64,000 nucleotides of DNA from contig NZ_JAMOHY010000016.1 in assembly GCF_024448695.1 (NCBI RefSeq), positions 1 through 64,000 of the forward strand, in the 5' to 3' direction. The notes under the pieces are model-generated. The model had not been told where the DNA came from, did no database searches, and saw nothing but the letters and a program-made list of their open reading frames with translations. The position numbers and the translations under genes are program-made. Below are positions 1-8,480 of this stretch, one piece after another; within the stretch, counting starts at the first letter, position 1; each line of letters starts with the position of its first letter. This DNA comes from Stutzerimonas stutzeri (GTDB lineage: Bacteria > Pseudomonadota > Gammaproteobacteria > Pseudomonadales > Pseudomonadaceae).

Positions 1-46
1 CGAGGGCGCCTTTGTCTTGTCTGCGATTCGGCGATTGCCGGTTTCG

Positions 47-709
47 TCAGAATTTGTAGCCGAGGCCGACCATGTAGACCATCGGGTCGACGTCTACATC
101 GACTTTGACCTTGGTTGTTCCTGCATGTGTCGTGCCGGTAGTTTCGATATCGATATAGCGAACCTGAGCGTTGACCATCAGCTTGTCAGTCAGCATATAG
201 TCGGCGCCAACCTGGAAGGCCAAGCCCCAAGAGTCTTTCATGTCCAAACCACGGAAGCCGGCGGCTTCTGCTTCACTGGACAGTTCATCATCGAAGAACC
301 AAGTGTAGTTGATGCCGGCGCCAACATAGGGCTTGAAGGCCGACTTGCTGTCCAGTGGGTAGTAGACCACGCTCAGGGTCGGTGGCAGATGCTTGAGCTC
401 GCCGAGGTTGAGTCCGCCCAGGCCTTTGGTGCCCACATCGTGACTGAAAGGAGTGGCCGCCAACAGCTCGATACCGACTTTGTCGGTCAACATGTAAGCG
501 AAATTCAGTCCCAGCTGGGTGTCGCTATCCAGTGTGGCAGCGGTGCCTGCTTGGGCTGCGCCACCAATTTTCACATTACCGCTATCTTCACGCGGATCAA
601 CAGTGATCGCACCAGCGCGAACGATAATGTCCCCAGCCTGATGGGCCTGAGCAAAGGGAGTGGCGAGCGCTACGGCCAGCACGGAAGCGGTAAACAGGGT
701 CTTGCGCAT
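47..709 (-). CDS. ompW: OmpW family outer membrane beta-barrel protein
   Basis: A 220-residue precursor. The first 22 or so residues form a signal peptide (start MRKTLF, hydrophobic core, ending PFAQA). The rest is Gly/aromatic-rich and ends in GLGYKF, with the terminal Phe typical of outer membrane barrels. OmpW proteins are eight-stranded barrels with a narrow hydrophobic lateral channel for small nonpolar molecules. I chose the start at 709 because the frame extends to 793 but only the inner ATG begins with a signal peptide. It is divergent from the TonB operon, so the two share about 200 bases of promoter region. Family is clear; substrate unknown. Confidence 0.9.
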   Translation of the reverse strand: MRKTLFTASVLAVALATPFAQAHQAGDIIVRAGAITVDPREDSGNVKIGGAAQAGTAATLDSDTQLGLNFAYMLTDKVGIELLAATPFSHDVGTKGLGGLNLGELKHLPPTLSVVYYPLDSKSAFKPYVGAGINYTWFFDDELSSEAEAAGFRGLDMKDSWGLAFQVGADYMLTDKLMVNAQVRYIDIETTGTTHAGTTKVKVDVDVDPMVYMVGLGYKF

Positions 710-859
710 AATGGAACTCCATCGAGACATGGTTCTGTTGCGAGTTGGCGCCATGGTAGGGCGCGACGGCGCCTCGTTTTTGATCCAGCTCAATAAAAGG
801 TTCCGCTTTGCCGGGGCTGCGACCTATTGTCCGGGTTGCCTTCGCTTGCTTACCTAGAT

Positions 860-878
860 GATAATGTTTCTCTTTCGA
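860..878 (+). promoter_or_regulatory. Candidate Fur box upstream of the TonB operon
   Basis: Starts with an intact GATAATG half and matches 12 of 19 positions of the classical Fur consensus (13 of 19 on the other strand). It lies 33-51 bases before the ATG of the DUF3450 gene and on the ompW side of the same intergenic region. Iron control of TonB systems is well known; for this site it is inference, because the second half-site is poor. Confidence 0.35.
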
Positions 879-910
879 GTTTGACCTTCGTCTGCAAGGA
901 CCCCCAATCA

Positions 911-1681
911 ATGCAAGCTCTTATACCCTGCCTTCTGGCGGTCGCCTTGTTGCCGTGCTGTGTGCAGCTGCATGCTGCCCCGCTGGATGCGGCGCTGGAG
1001 GAGAGTCAGCGTCTGGCCGCCGAAGCCAAGGCCTCGCAAGCGCGAATCGAGCAACTCGACGACGCCACGCGGCAGATGCTCAACGACTATCGCAATGCAC
1101 TGCAGCAGGCCGAGGCATTGAAGGCCTACAACAGGCAGCTGGTCGAACTCACAGCGGCGCAACGCAAGGAGCTCGAAAGCTTTCAGCGTCAGCTCGACAG
1201 CATCGAGCGTACCCAGGAGGCGGTGACGCCGCAGATGGTGCAGATGGTCGAGGTGCTGGGTGAATTCATCACCGCTGACCTGCCGTTCCTGCCGGACGAG
1301 CGGGCTGACCGCCTGGTGCAGTTGCAGGATCTGTTATCCCGTGCCGATGTCAGCCTGGCGGAGAAATACCGGCGCATCCTTGAGGCTTACCAGATCGAGA
1401 GCGACTACGGTCGCACGCTGGAAGCCTGGCGCGGCGAGCTGCCTGTAGACGGCGGCACACGCAGCGTCGAATTTCTGCGTCTGGGGCGGGTGATGCTCTA
1501 TTACCAGACCCTCGATGCGCATGAGAGTGGTTGGTGGAACCCGCAAAGCGGCAGCTGGGAGGTGCTTGACGGCGGTGCGCGCCGGCCCATCACCCAGGCC
1601 ATTGCGATCGCTCGTCAGCAGCAGGCGCCGGATTATCTAGTGCTTCCCGTGAAGACCCTGGCCAGGGAGGCTACGCAATGA
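911..1681 (+). CDS. DUF3450 family periplasmic protein, first gene of TonB2-type operon
   Basis: A 256-residue protein. It has an N-terminal signal peptide (MQALIPCLLAVALL..., cut near QLHA) followed by a long heptad-rich segment, about residues 25-110, predicted to be coiled coil. The C-terminal half is globular. The start at 911 is preceded by AAGGA at the right distance; an upstream ATG at 827 would bury the signal peptide. DUF3450 genes regularly precede ttpC-exbB-exbD-tonB-TPR operons in gammaproteobacteria and are thought to be periplasmic accessories of that TonB system. Its stop overlaps the next start (ATGA), indicating translational coupling. Confidence 0.85.
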   Translation: MQALIPCLLAVALLPCCVQLHAAPLDAALEESQRLAAEAKASQARIEQLDDATRQMLNDYRNALQQAEALKAYNRQLVELTAAQRKELESFQRQLDSIERTQEAVTPQMVQMVEVLGEFITADLPFLPDERADRLVQLQDLLSRADVSLAEKYRRILEAYQIESDYGRTLEAWRGELPVDGGTRSVEFLRLGRVMLYYQTLDAHESGWWNPQSGSWEVLDGGARRPITQAIAIARQQQAPDYLVLPVKTLAREATQ

Positions 1682-3024
1682 GCCGTCTGCTCGTAATGAT
1701 TTTCGCCGGTCTGTTGCCGACCCTGGCCCAGGCGGCCGAACCACTGACGCCCGATCAACTGCTGCAGCGCATTCGCAGCGAGCGCGCCGCCGAAGTCGAG
1801 GCCATGCAGGCGCGTGAGCAGGCCTTCATCCGTGACCGCAGCGAGCAGGCGCAACTGCTCGCTCGTGCGCAGGCTGCGCTGAATGAGCAGAAGGCTGAAG
1901 CCGAACGGCTCAAGGCCGAGTTTGATCGTCAGGAAGCCGAGCTGGCCGAACAGGAGCAGTTGCTGGCACAGCGGGTGGGGCATCTGGGTGAGCTGTTTGG
2001 TGTGGTACGCCAGAGCGCCGGGGATATTGGCGGGCAGTGGCAGGACAGTCTGCTCAACATGCAGTACCCCGAGCGCATGCAGCGTCTGAAGGCACTGGCG
2101 GAAAGCCGGGCCCTGCCTTCGGCGGATGATCTTGATGGCTTCTGGATGACTCTGCTTGAAGACCTGGCAGCCAGTGGCCGGGTCGAGCGTGTCGAACTGC
2201 CGGTGGTAGGGGTGGATGGGCAGCGCAGTGTACTGCCGGTTCTGCGGGTGGGGAGCTTCTCCGCGTTCAGCCCCGATGCCTTTCTGCGCTACGACGCCAG
2301 TGCCGGTGAACTGCTGGCACTGCCGCGCCAGCCATCCGGCATGGGGCTGGTTGATGACTATCTGAGCAGCAGCGATGCACTGGCCAGTTTGCCTGTGGAC
2401 CCCAGTCGCGGAACGTTGCTGGCGCAATTGCAGTTGCAGCCCGATTTCTGGGCTCGCCTGCAGCAGGGCGGAGTGGTTGGCTGGGTGATCGTGGCGCTTG
2501 GGTTTCTCGGACTGTGCCTGGCGATCTGGCGCATGGTCTGGCTGGCCGGGGTGTCGCGGGCCGTTGGCCGTCAGATGCGCGACCTGAGCGATCCGCACGC
2601 CGACAACCCGCTGGGGCGGATTATCGGTGTGCTTGGGCCGAAACCGCAGCTGTCTGATCTGGAAACCCTTGAGCTTAAGCTCGACGAGGCGATCCTGCAG
2701 GAAACGCCCCCGCTGGAGCGTGGCTTGCCGCTGCTTAAACTGCTCAGCGCGGTGGCACCGCTGCTCGGCCTGCTGGGTACGGTGACTGGCATGATCGTCA
2801 CCTTTCAGGCCATCACCCAGGGTGGTGGTGGAGATTCGCGGTTGATGGCCGATGGGATTTCCCAGGCGCTGGTGACGACCGTGCTGGGGCTGGTGGTGGC
2901 GATCCCATTACTGTTCCTGCACAGCCTGCTGGCCAGTCGCAGCAAGGCGCTGGTGCAACTGCTGGAGCAGCAGAGTGCCGGGCTGATTGCCCTGCATCTG
3001 TCCGGAGCGCCGCGTCGTGATTGA
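1678..3024 (+). CDS. TtpC-like MotA/TolQ/ExbB proton channel protein with periplasmic coiled coil
   Basis: A 448-residue protein. It has a signal peptide (about 1-19, ending LAQA), a Glu/Gln/Ala-rich coiled coil (about 25-105), a periplasmic region, then three membrane segments near residues 264-284, 351-376 and 394-420. The last two form the MotA/TolQ/ExbB domain (GLLGTVTGMI motif). The layout matches TtpC of Vibrio TonB2 systems, an extra ExbB-like subunit required together with a second, short ExbB. It overlaps its upstream neighbour by four bases and the next gene through a GTGATTGA junction. The assignment to TtpC rests on architecture and operon order. Confidence 0.85.
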   Translation: MSRLLVMIFAGLLPTLAQAAEPLTPDQLLQRIRSERAAEVEAMQAREQAFIRDRSEQAQLLARAQAALNEQKAEAERLKAEFDRQEAELAEQEQLLAQRVGHLGELFGVVRQSAGDIGGQWQDSLLNMQYPERMQRLKALAESRALPSADDLDGFWMTLLEDLAASGRVERVELPVVGVDGQRSVLPVLRVGSFSAFSPDAFLRYDASAGELLALPRQPSGMGLVDDYLSSSDALASLPVDPSRGTLLAQLQLQPDFWARLQQGGVVGWVIVALGFLGLCLAIWRMVWLAGVSRAVGRQMRDLSDPHADNPLGRIIGVLGPKPQLSDLETLELKLDEAILQETPPLERGLPLLKLLSAVAPLLGLLGTVTGMIVTFQAITQGGGGDSRLMADGISQALVTTVLGLVVAIPLLFLHSLLASRSKALVQLLEQQSAGLIALHLSGAPRRD

Positions 3025-3562
3025 TACCCACGCACTCTGGTTGCGTCTGGTCGACAGTGCTTTTGCACTGCTCGACTTCATGACCTCAGGGGGCGTGGTG
3101 ATGTGGGCGCTGGCGGGGCTCTGCGTGCTCTACTGGACGCTGGTGTTCGAGCGCATCTGGTTTATCCGCCGCGTATTCCCGCGCTGGGTAGAATCGCGCC
3201 GGCAGGCCTGGAGCCAGCTGAGTGACGAGCCCGGCAACTGGCAGCGCGCCGTGCGAGGCTCCTGGCTGGCGCAGGCGCAGCAGCAGCTGTCCGGCCCCTT
3301 GCGGCTGGGCAAGACCATGGTGGCGCTGTATCCGCTGCTGGGCCTGCTGGGCACTGTCAGCGGCATGATCGCGGTATTCGATGTGCTGGCCCTCAGTGGC
3401 ACCGGCAACCCGCGCGGCATGGCCGCCGGCGTCTGGCAGGCGACTCTGCCGACCATGGCCGGCATGGTGCTGGCCATCACAGGACTGTTCAGTCAGGCGC
3501 GCCTTGAGCGCATTGCCCGCCTGGCGCTCGACCGGCTGGCCGACCAGCTGCGTCACGATTGA
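3017..3562 (+). CDS. exbB: ExbB, biopolymer transport proton channel subunit
   Basis: A 181-residue MotA/TolQ/ExbB family protein with three membrane segments (about 15-40, 95-125 and 130-160) and the GLLGTVSGMI motif also seen in the preceding gene. With ExbD it uses the proton gradient to energise TonB. I chose the GTG at 3017, which has GGAG nine bases upstream and overlaps the previous stop. An in-frame ATG at 2987 would add ten residues within the preceding gene and has no good ribosome site. It is the second ExbB-type protein in the operon, as expected for a TtpC-containing system. Confidence 0.88.
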   Translation: MIDTHALWLRLVDSAFALLDFMTSGGVVMWALAGLCVLYWTLVFERIWFIRRVFPRWVESRRQAWSQLSDEPGNWQRAVRGSWLAQAQQQLSGPLRLGKTMVALYPLLGLLGTVSGMIAVFDVLALSGTGNPRGMAAGVWQATLPTMAGMVLAITGLFSQARLERIARLALDRLADQLRHD

Positions 3563-3572
3563 GGAATACCGG

Positions 3573-3986
3573 ATGCGTATGCGCCGCCATCATTACCAGC
3601 AGGAAGAAGATACCGGCATCGATCTGACGCCGATGCTCGATGTGGTCTTCATCATGTTGATCTTCTTCATCGTCACCAGCTCCTTCATCAGCGAGTCGGG
3701 TGTCGAGGTGCAGCGTCCCCAGGCCGATACGGCCAGCACCCAGGACAAGGGCAACATCTTTATTGCGGTCACCGCCGATGGCCAGGTCTGGATCGATAAG
3801 CAGGCAATCGATGTGCGCAGCGTGCGCGCCCATGTCGAGCGCATGCGGGTCGATCAACCGGATGGTGCGGTGGTGGTGCAGGCTGATAAGGATGCGCGTA
3901 CCGGGCTGGTGGTACAGGTCATGGACCAGGCGCGTCAGGCCGGTGTGCGTGATGTGGCGCTGGCGGCCAGTACGGGAGAGGGCTGA
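3573..3986 (+). CDS. exbD: ExbD, biopolymer transport protein
   Basis: A 137-residue protein with a short cytoplasmic N-terminus, one membrane helix (about residues 21-42) and a periplasmic domain. The helix carries the family signature DLTPMLDVVFIMLIFF; the Asp at residue 23 corresponds to the proton-carrying Asp of ExbD/TolR. The ATG at 3573 is preceded by GAGGAAT, and the stop shares one base with the tonB start. It partners the two ExbB-type proteins encoded just upstream. Confidence 0.93.
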   Translation: MRMRRHHYQQEEDTGIDLTPMLDVVFIMLIFFIVTSSFISESGVEVQRPQADTASTQDKGNIFIAVTADGQVWIDKQAIDVRSVRAHVERMRVDQPDGAVVVQADKDARTGLVVQVMDQARQAGVRDVALAASTGEG

Positions 3987-4693
3987 TGCGTCCGGCGCTG
4001 GCTCGCCTGGGGCTGTCCTTTGTCATCGCTTGTATCGTGGCGCTGCTGCTGTTCGCGCTGATGTTGAGCATGGTCAGCCCGCCCCGCAGCCAGGTCGAAG
4101 ACGAGCGGGTACCCATCGCCAATTTCGTCCGCATGGATGGGCGTGACGAGCAGAGCGCAACCCGTTCCCGACAGCAGGCGCCGCAGCCCCCGCAGCCGAA
4201 AACGCCGCAGCAGCCGACGCCGACCCAGAGCATGGCAACGCCGGATGCCAATCTGCCCAGACTGGATCTGGATTTGCCGAGTATCGATACCGGCCTCTCC
4301 ATTGCAGCAGCGCCTTCGCCGAGCCTCGCCGGCCTCACGGCGGGCGCCGCACCGCCCGCCGCCGCTGCGCCGCCGGCAAGCGCAGGACCAGCCGCCAGTC
4401 AGCCGGGCGGGCCTGAGCATGAAGTGATGCCGCTCAACGATGTGCGCCCGGAATATCCCTACCGTGCGCGTCAGCAGGGCATCGAGGGGCATATCAAGCT
4501 CGCCTTCACCATCAATCCGGCAGGGCGGGTGGAGAACATCCGCGTACTTGAAGCCTCCCCACGCAACATATTCGACCGTGAAGCGCGCCGTGCCGCTGCG
4601 CGCTGGCGTTTTGCACCGCGTACCGAAAATGGCGTCGCAGTCTCCCGCGAAGCGGTCAAGACCCTGCACTTCCGCCTGCAAGGAGAACGCTGA
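3986..4693 (+). CDS. tonB: TonB family energy transducer
   Basis: A 235-residue TonB. It has an N-terminal membrane anchor (about 10-34), a Pro/Gln/Ala-rich periplasmic spacer (about 60-150), and a C-terminal TonB domain (about 150-235) with the PEYPYRARQQGIEG motif. The C-terminal domain contacts the TonB box of outer membrane receptors. The protein is short and the spacer carries PQPPQPKTPQQP rather than Lys-Pro repeats, as in TonB2-type proteins. The start overlaps the exbD stop by one base. Which receptors it serves cannot be read from the window. Confidence 0.92.
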   Translation: MRPALARLGLSFVIACIVALLLFALMLSMVSPPRSQVEDERVPIANFVRMDGRDEQSATRSRQQAPQPPQPKTPQQPTPTQSMATPDANLPRLDLDLPSIDTGLSIAAAPSPSLAGLTAGAAPPAAAAPPASAGPAASQPGGPEHEVMPLNDVRPEYPYRARQQGIEGHIKLAFTINPAGRVENIRVLEASPRNIFDREARRAAARWRFAPRTENGVAVSREAVKTLHFRLQGER

Positions 4694-4694
4694 C

Positions 4695-5789
4695 ATGCCA
4701 CGTTTCCTGCTGTTGATTTCACTGTTGTTCATGGCCAACACGCAGGCCGCACAAAGTATCGATCCGGCCGTGTTCAGAGCGTTGGAGCGTGCTCAGACTG
4801 CCCAGGAAAAGGGCGACTACAGCACGGCACGCAAAGCCCTGGATCAGGCCGAGGCAAAGCCTGACAGTCTTGAACAGGCGCTGTTATGGCGTAGCCAGGC
4901 TTACCTCGCCTGGGCAGAAGGTAACGACAGGCAGGCGCTGGAATTGCTGGAGAAGGCTGTCGCCAGCGGCAAGCTGGACGAGGGCTTGGTGGCAGGTGAG
5001 CGCCTGAACCTGGCCCGGCTGAACCTGTTGCAGGGTCGCTATGCCAAGGTCGTCAGCCTGCTGGGTTCGTCGTCTGCCCAGGCCAGTGAAGAAGTCCTGC
5101 AGATGTTGGTGCAGGCTTACCAGGGGCTGGGGCAGCACGCCAAGGCGCTGCCGCTCGCCGAGCGGTACGTGCAGGCCAATCCGACTGCCGCCGATACCTG
5201 GCTGCAGTTTCTGGTGGCGGTCAATGCCGAACTGAAGCGCTATGAAGCAGCGGAGCGCTGGCAGCGGCGCCTGCTGGTGCGTCATCCCAACGAGGCCAGG
5301 GGCTGGCGTCAGCTTGCCGGGCTGCAGCAACTGGCAGGCGCGGAAGACAAGGCCCTGGCTACCCTGCGCACTGCGCATGCCAAGGGTTTGCGCTTCAGCG
5401 AATCGGAGCTGGACAATCTGGTGCTGCTGGCCAGTGCGGCGGACCAGCCCTGGCAGGGTGCGAAACTGCTCCAGGGCATGCTGGACGCGGGCCTGCTGGC
5501 GAACAACGCGACACGCCGTGAGCGGCTCGGCATGCTCTGGTGGCAGGCCCGCGAGCGAGCGCCTGCGGCGCGTATCTACCGTGAGCTGGCCGAGCAGTCT
5601 GGCGGCGCCAAGTTCTGGTTGAATGTTGCGCAATTGGAGCTTGAACAGGCCCACTGGCAGGCCGGACTGGATGCCTTGCAGCAGGCTGAACGTGCGGGCG
5701 CCGAACGAGGCAAGGTGCGCGCCTGGCGCGAGTGGGCCGAGGGCGAGTTGAGCTTCCAGCGCGAGCGGCAGATCGCCAGCGCCAACTGA
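4695..5789 (+). CDS. Tetratricopeptide repeat protein, last gene of TonB2-type operon
   Basis: A 364-residue protein with a signal peptide (MPRFLLLISLLFMANTQA) followed by Ala/Leu-rich helical hairpins with TPR character (for example ALERAQTAQEKGDYSTARKA). The start lies one base after the tonB stop; a longer in-frame opening inside tonB would remove the signal peptide from the N-terminus. TPR proteins at this position are a standing member of ttpC-exbBD-tonB operons. They are presumed to be periplasmic scaffolds; the precise role is not established. Confidence 0.85.
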   Translation: MPRFLLLISLLFMANTQAAQSIDPAVFRALERAQTAQEKGDYSTARKALDQAEAKPDSLEQALLWRSQAYLAWAEGNDRQALELLEKAVASGKLDEGLVAGERLNLARLNLLQGRYAKVVSLLGSSSAQASEEVLQMLVQAYQGLGQHAKALPLAERYVQANPTAADTWLQFLVAVNAELKRYEAAERWQRRLLVRHPNEARGWRQLAGLQQLAGAEDKALATLRTAHAKGLRFSESELDNLVLLASAADQPWQGAKLLQGMLDAGLLANNATRRERLGMLWWQARERAPAARIYRELAEQSGGAKFWLNVAQLELEQAHWQAGLDALQQAERAGAERGKVRAWREWAEGELSFQRERQIASAN

Positions 5790-5829
5790 GCGGGCCTTCT
5801 CGGGGCTACACGTATCCGCTTTCGTGGTA

Positions 5830-5844
5830 ACGGGCCATGCCCGT
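5830..5844. terminator. Weak hairpin between convergent TPR gene and DUF3299 gene
   Basis: ACGGGC-CAT-GCCCGT forms a six-base stem in the 127-base gap between the two convergent genes. There is no T-tract on either side, so it is at best a weak or Rho-assisted end. Nothing else recognisable lies in the gap. Confidence 0.25.
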
Positions 5845-5916
5845 GAAGGAAACCGTGCGGGAGTGCCGTCCATGTTCGTGGGTATGGTCCACCTCTACGT
5901 ATAGGGCCGACTCCGC

Positions 5917-6441
5917 TTATTCCAGCTCGTAGACCCTGATTTTCTGGGCATCCATGCGGTAGCCGGCTTCGGCCAGTTCGCTGCTGGCGTGCTCGACCCT
6001 GAGCGGCCCCTCGATCCAGAACGGCTGATAGAGCGCATCCATTTTCACCCCCAGTTCGCTGGTGGCATGCACGATCTGGTTCGACGGTGGTGGTGGCACA
6101 TGAATGCACGCGCCGAAGTAGGGCACCAGCAAGAACTCCGTTACCCGTCCTTCTTCGCTGATTTCCAGTGGCACGATATAACCCGGCAGCCTGGCGCGGA
6201 TGCCGTCCAGCGCTTCGACCACCGGTTCCGCCGGGGATTGCTGGGGCGCGACCGGCCCGCTCTCGGCAGCCAGCACATCAGCCAGTTGCGAGAGGTCATG
6301 CAGCGCAACGGGTGGCGGTGGCGGCGGGGCGCCTTGCGGGATCAGGTCCGACCACTGCAGTTCGCGAACCTCGGCTGAGGCAAGCGGCGCGACAAGGGCC
6401 AAGAGTGCGGCAAGCAACAGGTGCGGCATGGCTTTTCTCAT
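5917..6441 (-). CDS. DUF3299 periplasmic protein of Zur-type operon
   Basis: A 174-residue protein with a signal peptide (MRKAMPHLLLAALLALVAPLASA), a six-proline run near residue 40, and a conserved C-terminal domain with VPYFGACIHVPPPPSNQ. That segment has one Cys and one His that could bind metal. Its start overlaps the permease stop (ATGA), so it is the fourth gene of the operon. In P. aeruginosa the equivalent gene is PA4066, in a zinc-starvation-induced operon. Biochemical function is unknown; a periplasmic partner of the ABC system is plausible. Confidence 0.8.
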   Translation of the reverse strand: MRKAMPHLLLAALLALVAPLASAEVRELQWSDLIPQGAPPPPPPVALHDLSQLADVLAAESGPVAPQQSPAEPVVEALDGIRARLPGYIVPLEISEEGRVTEFLLVPYFGACIHVPPPPSNQIVHATSELGVKMDALYQPFWIEGPLRVEHASSELAEAGYRMDAQKIRVYELE

Positions 6442-7709
6442 GAGCGGATCGACAGGCCGTCGGCCAGGGACTGACGGTATGCGCGCCAGGCCGGTACCGC
6501 ACCCATCAGCAGGCCGGCCAGCAGGATGCCGCCCAGCAACGACCATTCATAGGTGCTGGGCCAGGCCAGCGGCAGGTAGAGTCCGTAATGGCTTTGCATG
6601 GGCGACTGGGCGACCGCAATGGCCAGATAAAGAAGCAACAGGCCGAACAGCACGCCAGCCAGCGCCAGGCAGAAGGCCTCGGCTACCAGCAGCCCGGCAA
6701 TATGCCAGGGGCGGGCGCCAACCGAGCGCAAAATGGCCATTTCCCGGCGTCGTTCGGCGAGGCTGGTGAGGATCGCGGTGAGCATGCCGATCAGCCCGGT
6801 GAAGACGACGAACAGCGAGACCACGAAAAGCGCCTTTTCGGCCGTCCCCATCAGGCTCCAGAGCTCCTGCAGGGCCACCCCGGGCAGCACCGCCAGCAGT
6901 GGCTCGCCAGCATGCTGATTGATCTCGCGTTGCAGTGTGAAGGTGGCGATGCGGCTGTCCAGGCCGAGCAGAAAGGCCGTGATCTGTTTCGGCTGCAAGT
7001 CCAGCTGACGTGCCTGCTCGGCATCGATACGCGCTGCGCCGCGTGCCGGCATGCCTTGTTGCCAGTCGATATGCAGCGCTTCCATGCCGGCCAGGCTGAT
7101 ATGCAATGTGCGGTCGACCGGAGTGCCGGTGCGTTGCAGGATGCCCGTGACGCGAAAAGGTTTGTCGTCATGCCGTACCAGACTGACCGTGGCGACCCCG
7201 TGGGCCAGTACCAGCTGATCATCCAGTGTGTAATTCAGTGCCTTGGCTACTTCGGTGCCCAGCACCACCTCGAAAATATCTTCGCCAAAAGGTCGCCCTT
7301 CGGCCAGTCGCAAGGCCTGTTTGCGGCCGTAGCGATAGTGCTCGAAATAGGCCTGGCTGGTGCCCATCACCCGGTAGCCTCGATGGGAGTCGCCCAGGGA
7401 AATGGGAATTGCCCAGCTTGTGCGCGGGTGATTGGCAAAATGTTCGAAGCTTTCCCAGCGGATGTTGTTGGTGGCGTTGCCGATGCGGAACACCGAATAA
7501 AGCAGCAGGTTCACCGAGCCGGAGCGAGCGCCGACGATCAGATCGGTGCCGCTGATAGTGCTGGCAAAGCTGGCGCGGGTTTCGCTGCGCACCCGCTCGA
7601 CGGCCAGTAACAGGCACACCGACAGTGCGATGGCGAACACCGTGAGTACGGCAGTGAAACGGCGGTTGTTCAGGCTCGCCAGTGCCAGGCGCAACAGGAA
7701 CATCGTCAT
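6438..7709 (-). CDS. ABC transporter permease, FtsX/MacB family
   Basis: A 423-residue permease. It has an N-terminal membrane segment (about 15-38), a large periplasmic domain (about 40-280), and three C-terminal membrane segments (about 290-320, 340-370 and 385-410). This is the FtsX/MacB-type arrangement used for mechanotransmission or lipoprotein and substrate extrusion rather than channel transport. The start MTMFLLRLALASL overlaps the end of the ATPase gene by four bases. It corresponds to PA4065 in the Zur-controlled P. aeruginosa operon. Substrate unknown. Confidence 0.87.
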   Translation of the reverse strand: MTMFLLRLALASLNNRRFTAVLTVFAIALSVCLLLAVERVRSETRASFASTISGTDLIVGARSGSVNLLLYSVFRIGNATNNIRWESFEHFANHPRTSWAIPISLGDSHRGYRVMGTSQAYFEHYRYGRKQALRLAEGRPFGEDIFEVVLGTEVAKALNYTLDDQLVLAHGVATVSLVRHDDKPFRVTGILQRTGTPVDRTLHISLAGMEALHIDWQQGMPARGAARIDAEQARQLDLQPKQITAFLLGLDSRIATFTLQREINQHAGEPLLAVLPGVALQELWSLMGTAEKALFVVSLFVVFTGLIGMLTAILTSLAERRREMAILRSVGARPWHIAGLLVAEAFCLALAGVLFGLLLLYLAIAVAQSPMQSHYGLYLPLAWPSTYEWSLLGGILLAGLLMGAVPAWRAYRQSLADGLSIRS

Positions 7710-8410
7710 GCCTCCGCAGGGTGCGCGGCGCGGTTGAGCTCGGCCAGCGACAGGTTGCGGTCGAACAGGGGGGCCAGGCTCTGGTCATGGCTGACGAACA
7801 GCAGGCTCGATCCGGCCGCGCGGCATTCGGCGAACAGCAGCTGCAGGAAGGCTTCGCGGCTGTCGGCGTCCAGTGCCGAGGTGGGTTCGTCGGCGATCAC
7901 CAGTTCCGGCTGACCAATCAGCGCGCGGGCCGCAGCAACACGCTGTTGCTGGCCGATGGACAGGGTGTCGGCGCGCCGCTCATGCAGGCTGGCGGCAAGC
8001 CCGAGATGCTCCAGTAACTGGGTGGCGGCATGCGAGACGCTGCCGTGCCGCTGGCATGCCCGTTTGCTGCGCAAGCGAGAGAAACGGCAGGGCAGGCTGA
8101 CGTTCTCGCGTACCGAGAGAAAGGGCAGCAGATTGAACTGCTGGAAGATATAGCCGCTGTGATCGACCCGGAAGCGGTCCCGCGCGCCGGCCGAGAGTGT
8201 TCCCAGCTCCTGGCCCAGCAGCCGAACGCTGCCGCGCTGGGCTTTATGCACGCCGCCAATCAGCCCCAGCAGGGTGGTTTTGCCGCTACCGGAAGGGCCT
8301 TTGAGGAACAGGCTCTGGTTGCGTTCCAGCGCGAAGGCGGGGATGTCCAGCAGCTCTGCCTGGTCAGGCCAGGCGAAGCCGATTTCATCAAGTTCGAGCA
8401 GTGTGGTCAT
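7706..8410 (-). CDS. ABC transporter ATP-binding protein
   Basis: A 234-residue ATPase of the LolD/MacB type. It has Walker A GPSGSGKTT near residue 40, a Q-loop (FQQFNLLPF), the signature LSIGQQQR and Walker B LVIADEPTSALD. The signature has Ile in place of the usual Gly (LSGGQ), so it is slightly degenerate. I chose the start at 8410 (MTTLLELDEIGF); a longer frame to 8596 enters the upstream gene and matches nothing. It pairs with the overlapping permease gene. Confidence 0.9.
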   Translation of the reverse strand: MTTLLELDEIGFAWPDQAELLDIPAFALERNQSLFLKGPSGSGKTTLLGLIGGVHKAQRGSVRLLGQELGTLSAGARDRFRVDHSGYIFQQFNLLPFLSVRENVSLPCRFSRLRSKRACQRHGSVSHAATQLLEHLGLAASLHERRADTLSIGQQQRVAAARALIGQPELVIADEPTSALDADSREAFLQLLFAECRAAGSSLLFVSHDQSLAPLFDRNLSLAELNRAAHPAEA

Positions 8411-8480
8411 CGGGAAAAGGTCATCACGAGCGAGCCTGGAGTGTACTGGCTTGGCTTTGCAGCAAACAGACGGCTTCGTT

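Noticed and set aside
7706-8410. LSIGQ in place of LSGGQ in the ABC ATPase as a sign of decay
   Set aside because: Walker A, Walker B and Q-loop are intact and single changes in the signature occur in active LolD/MacB-type ATPases.
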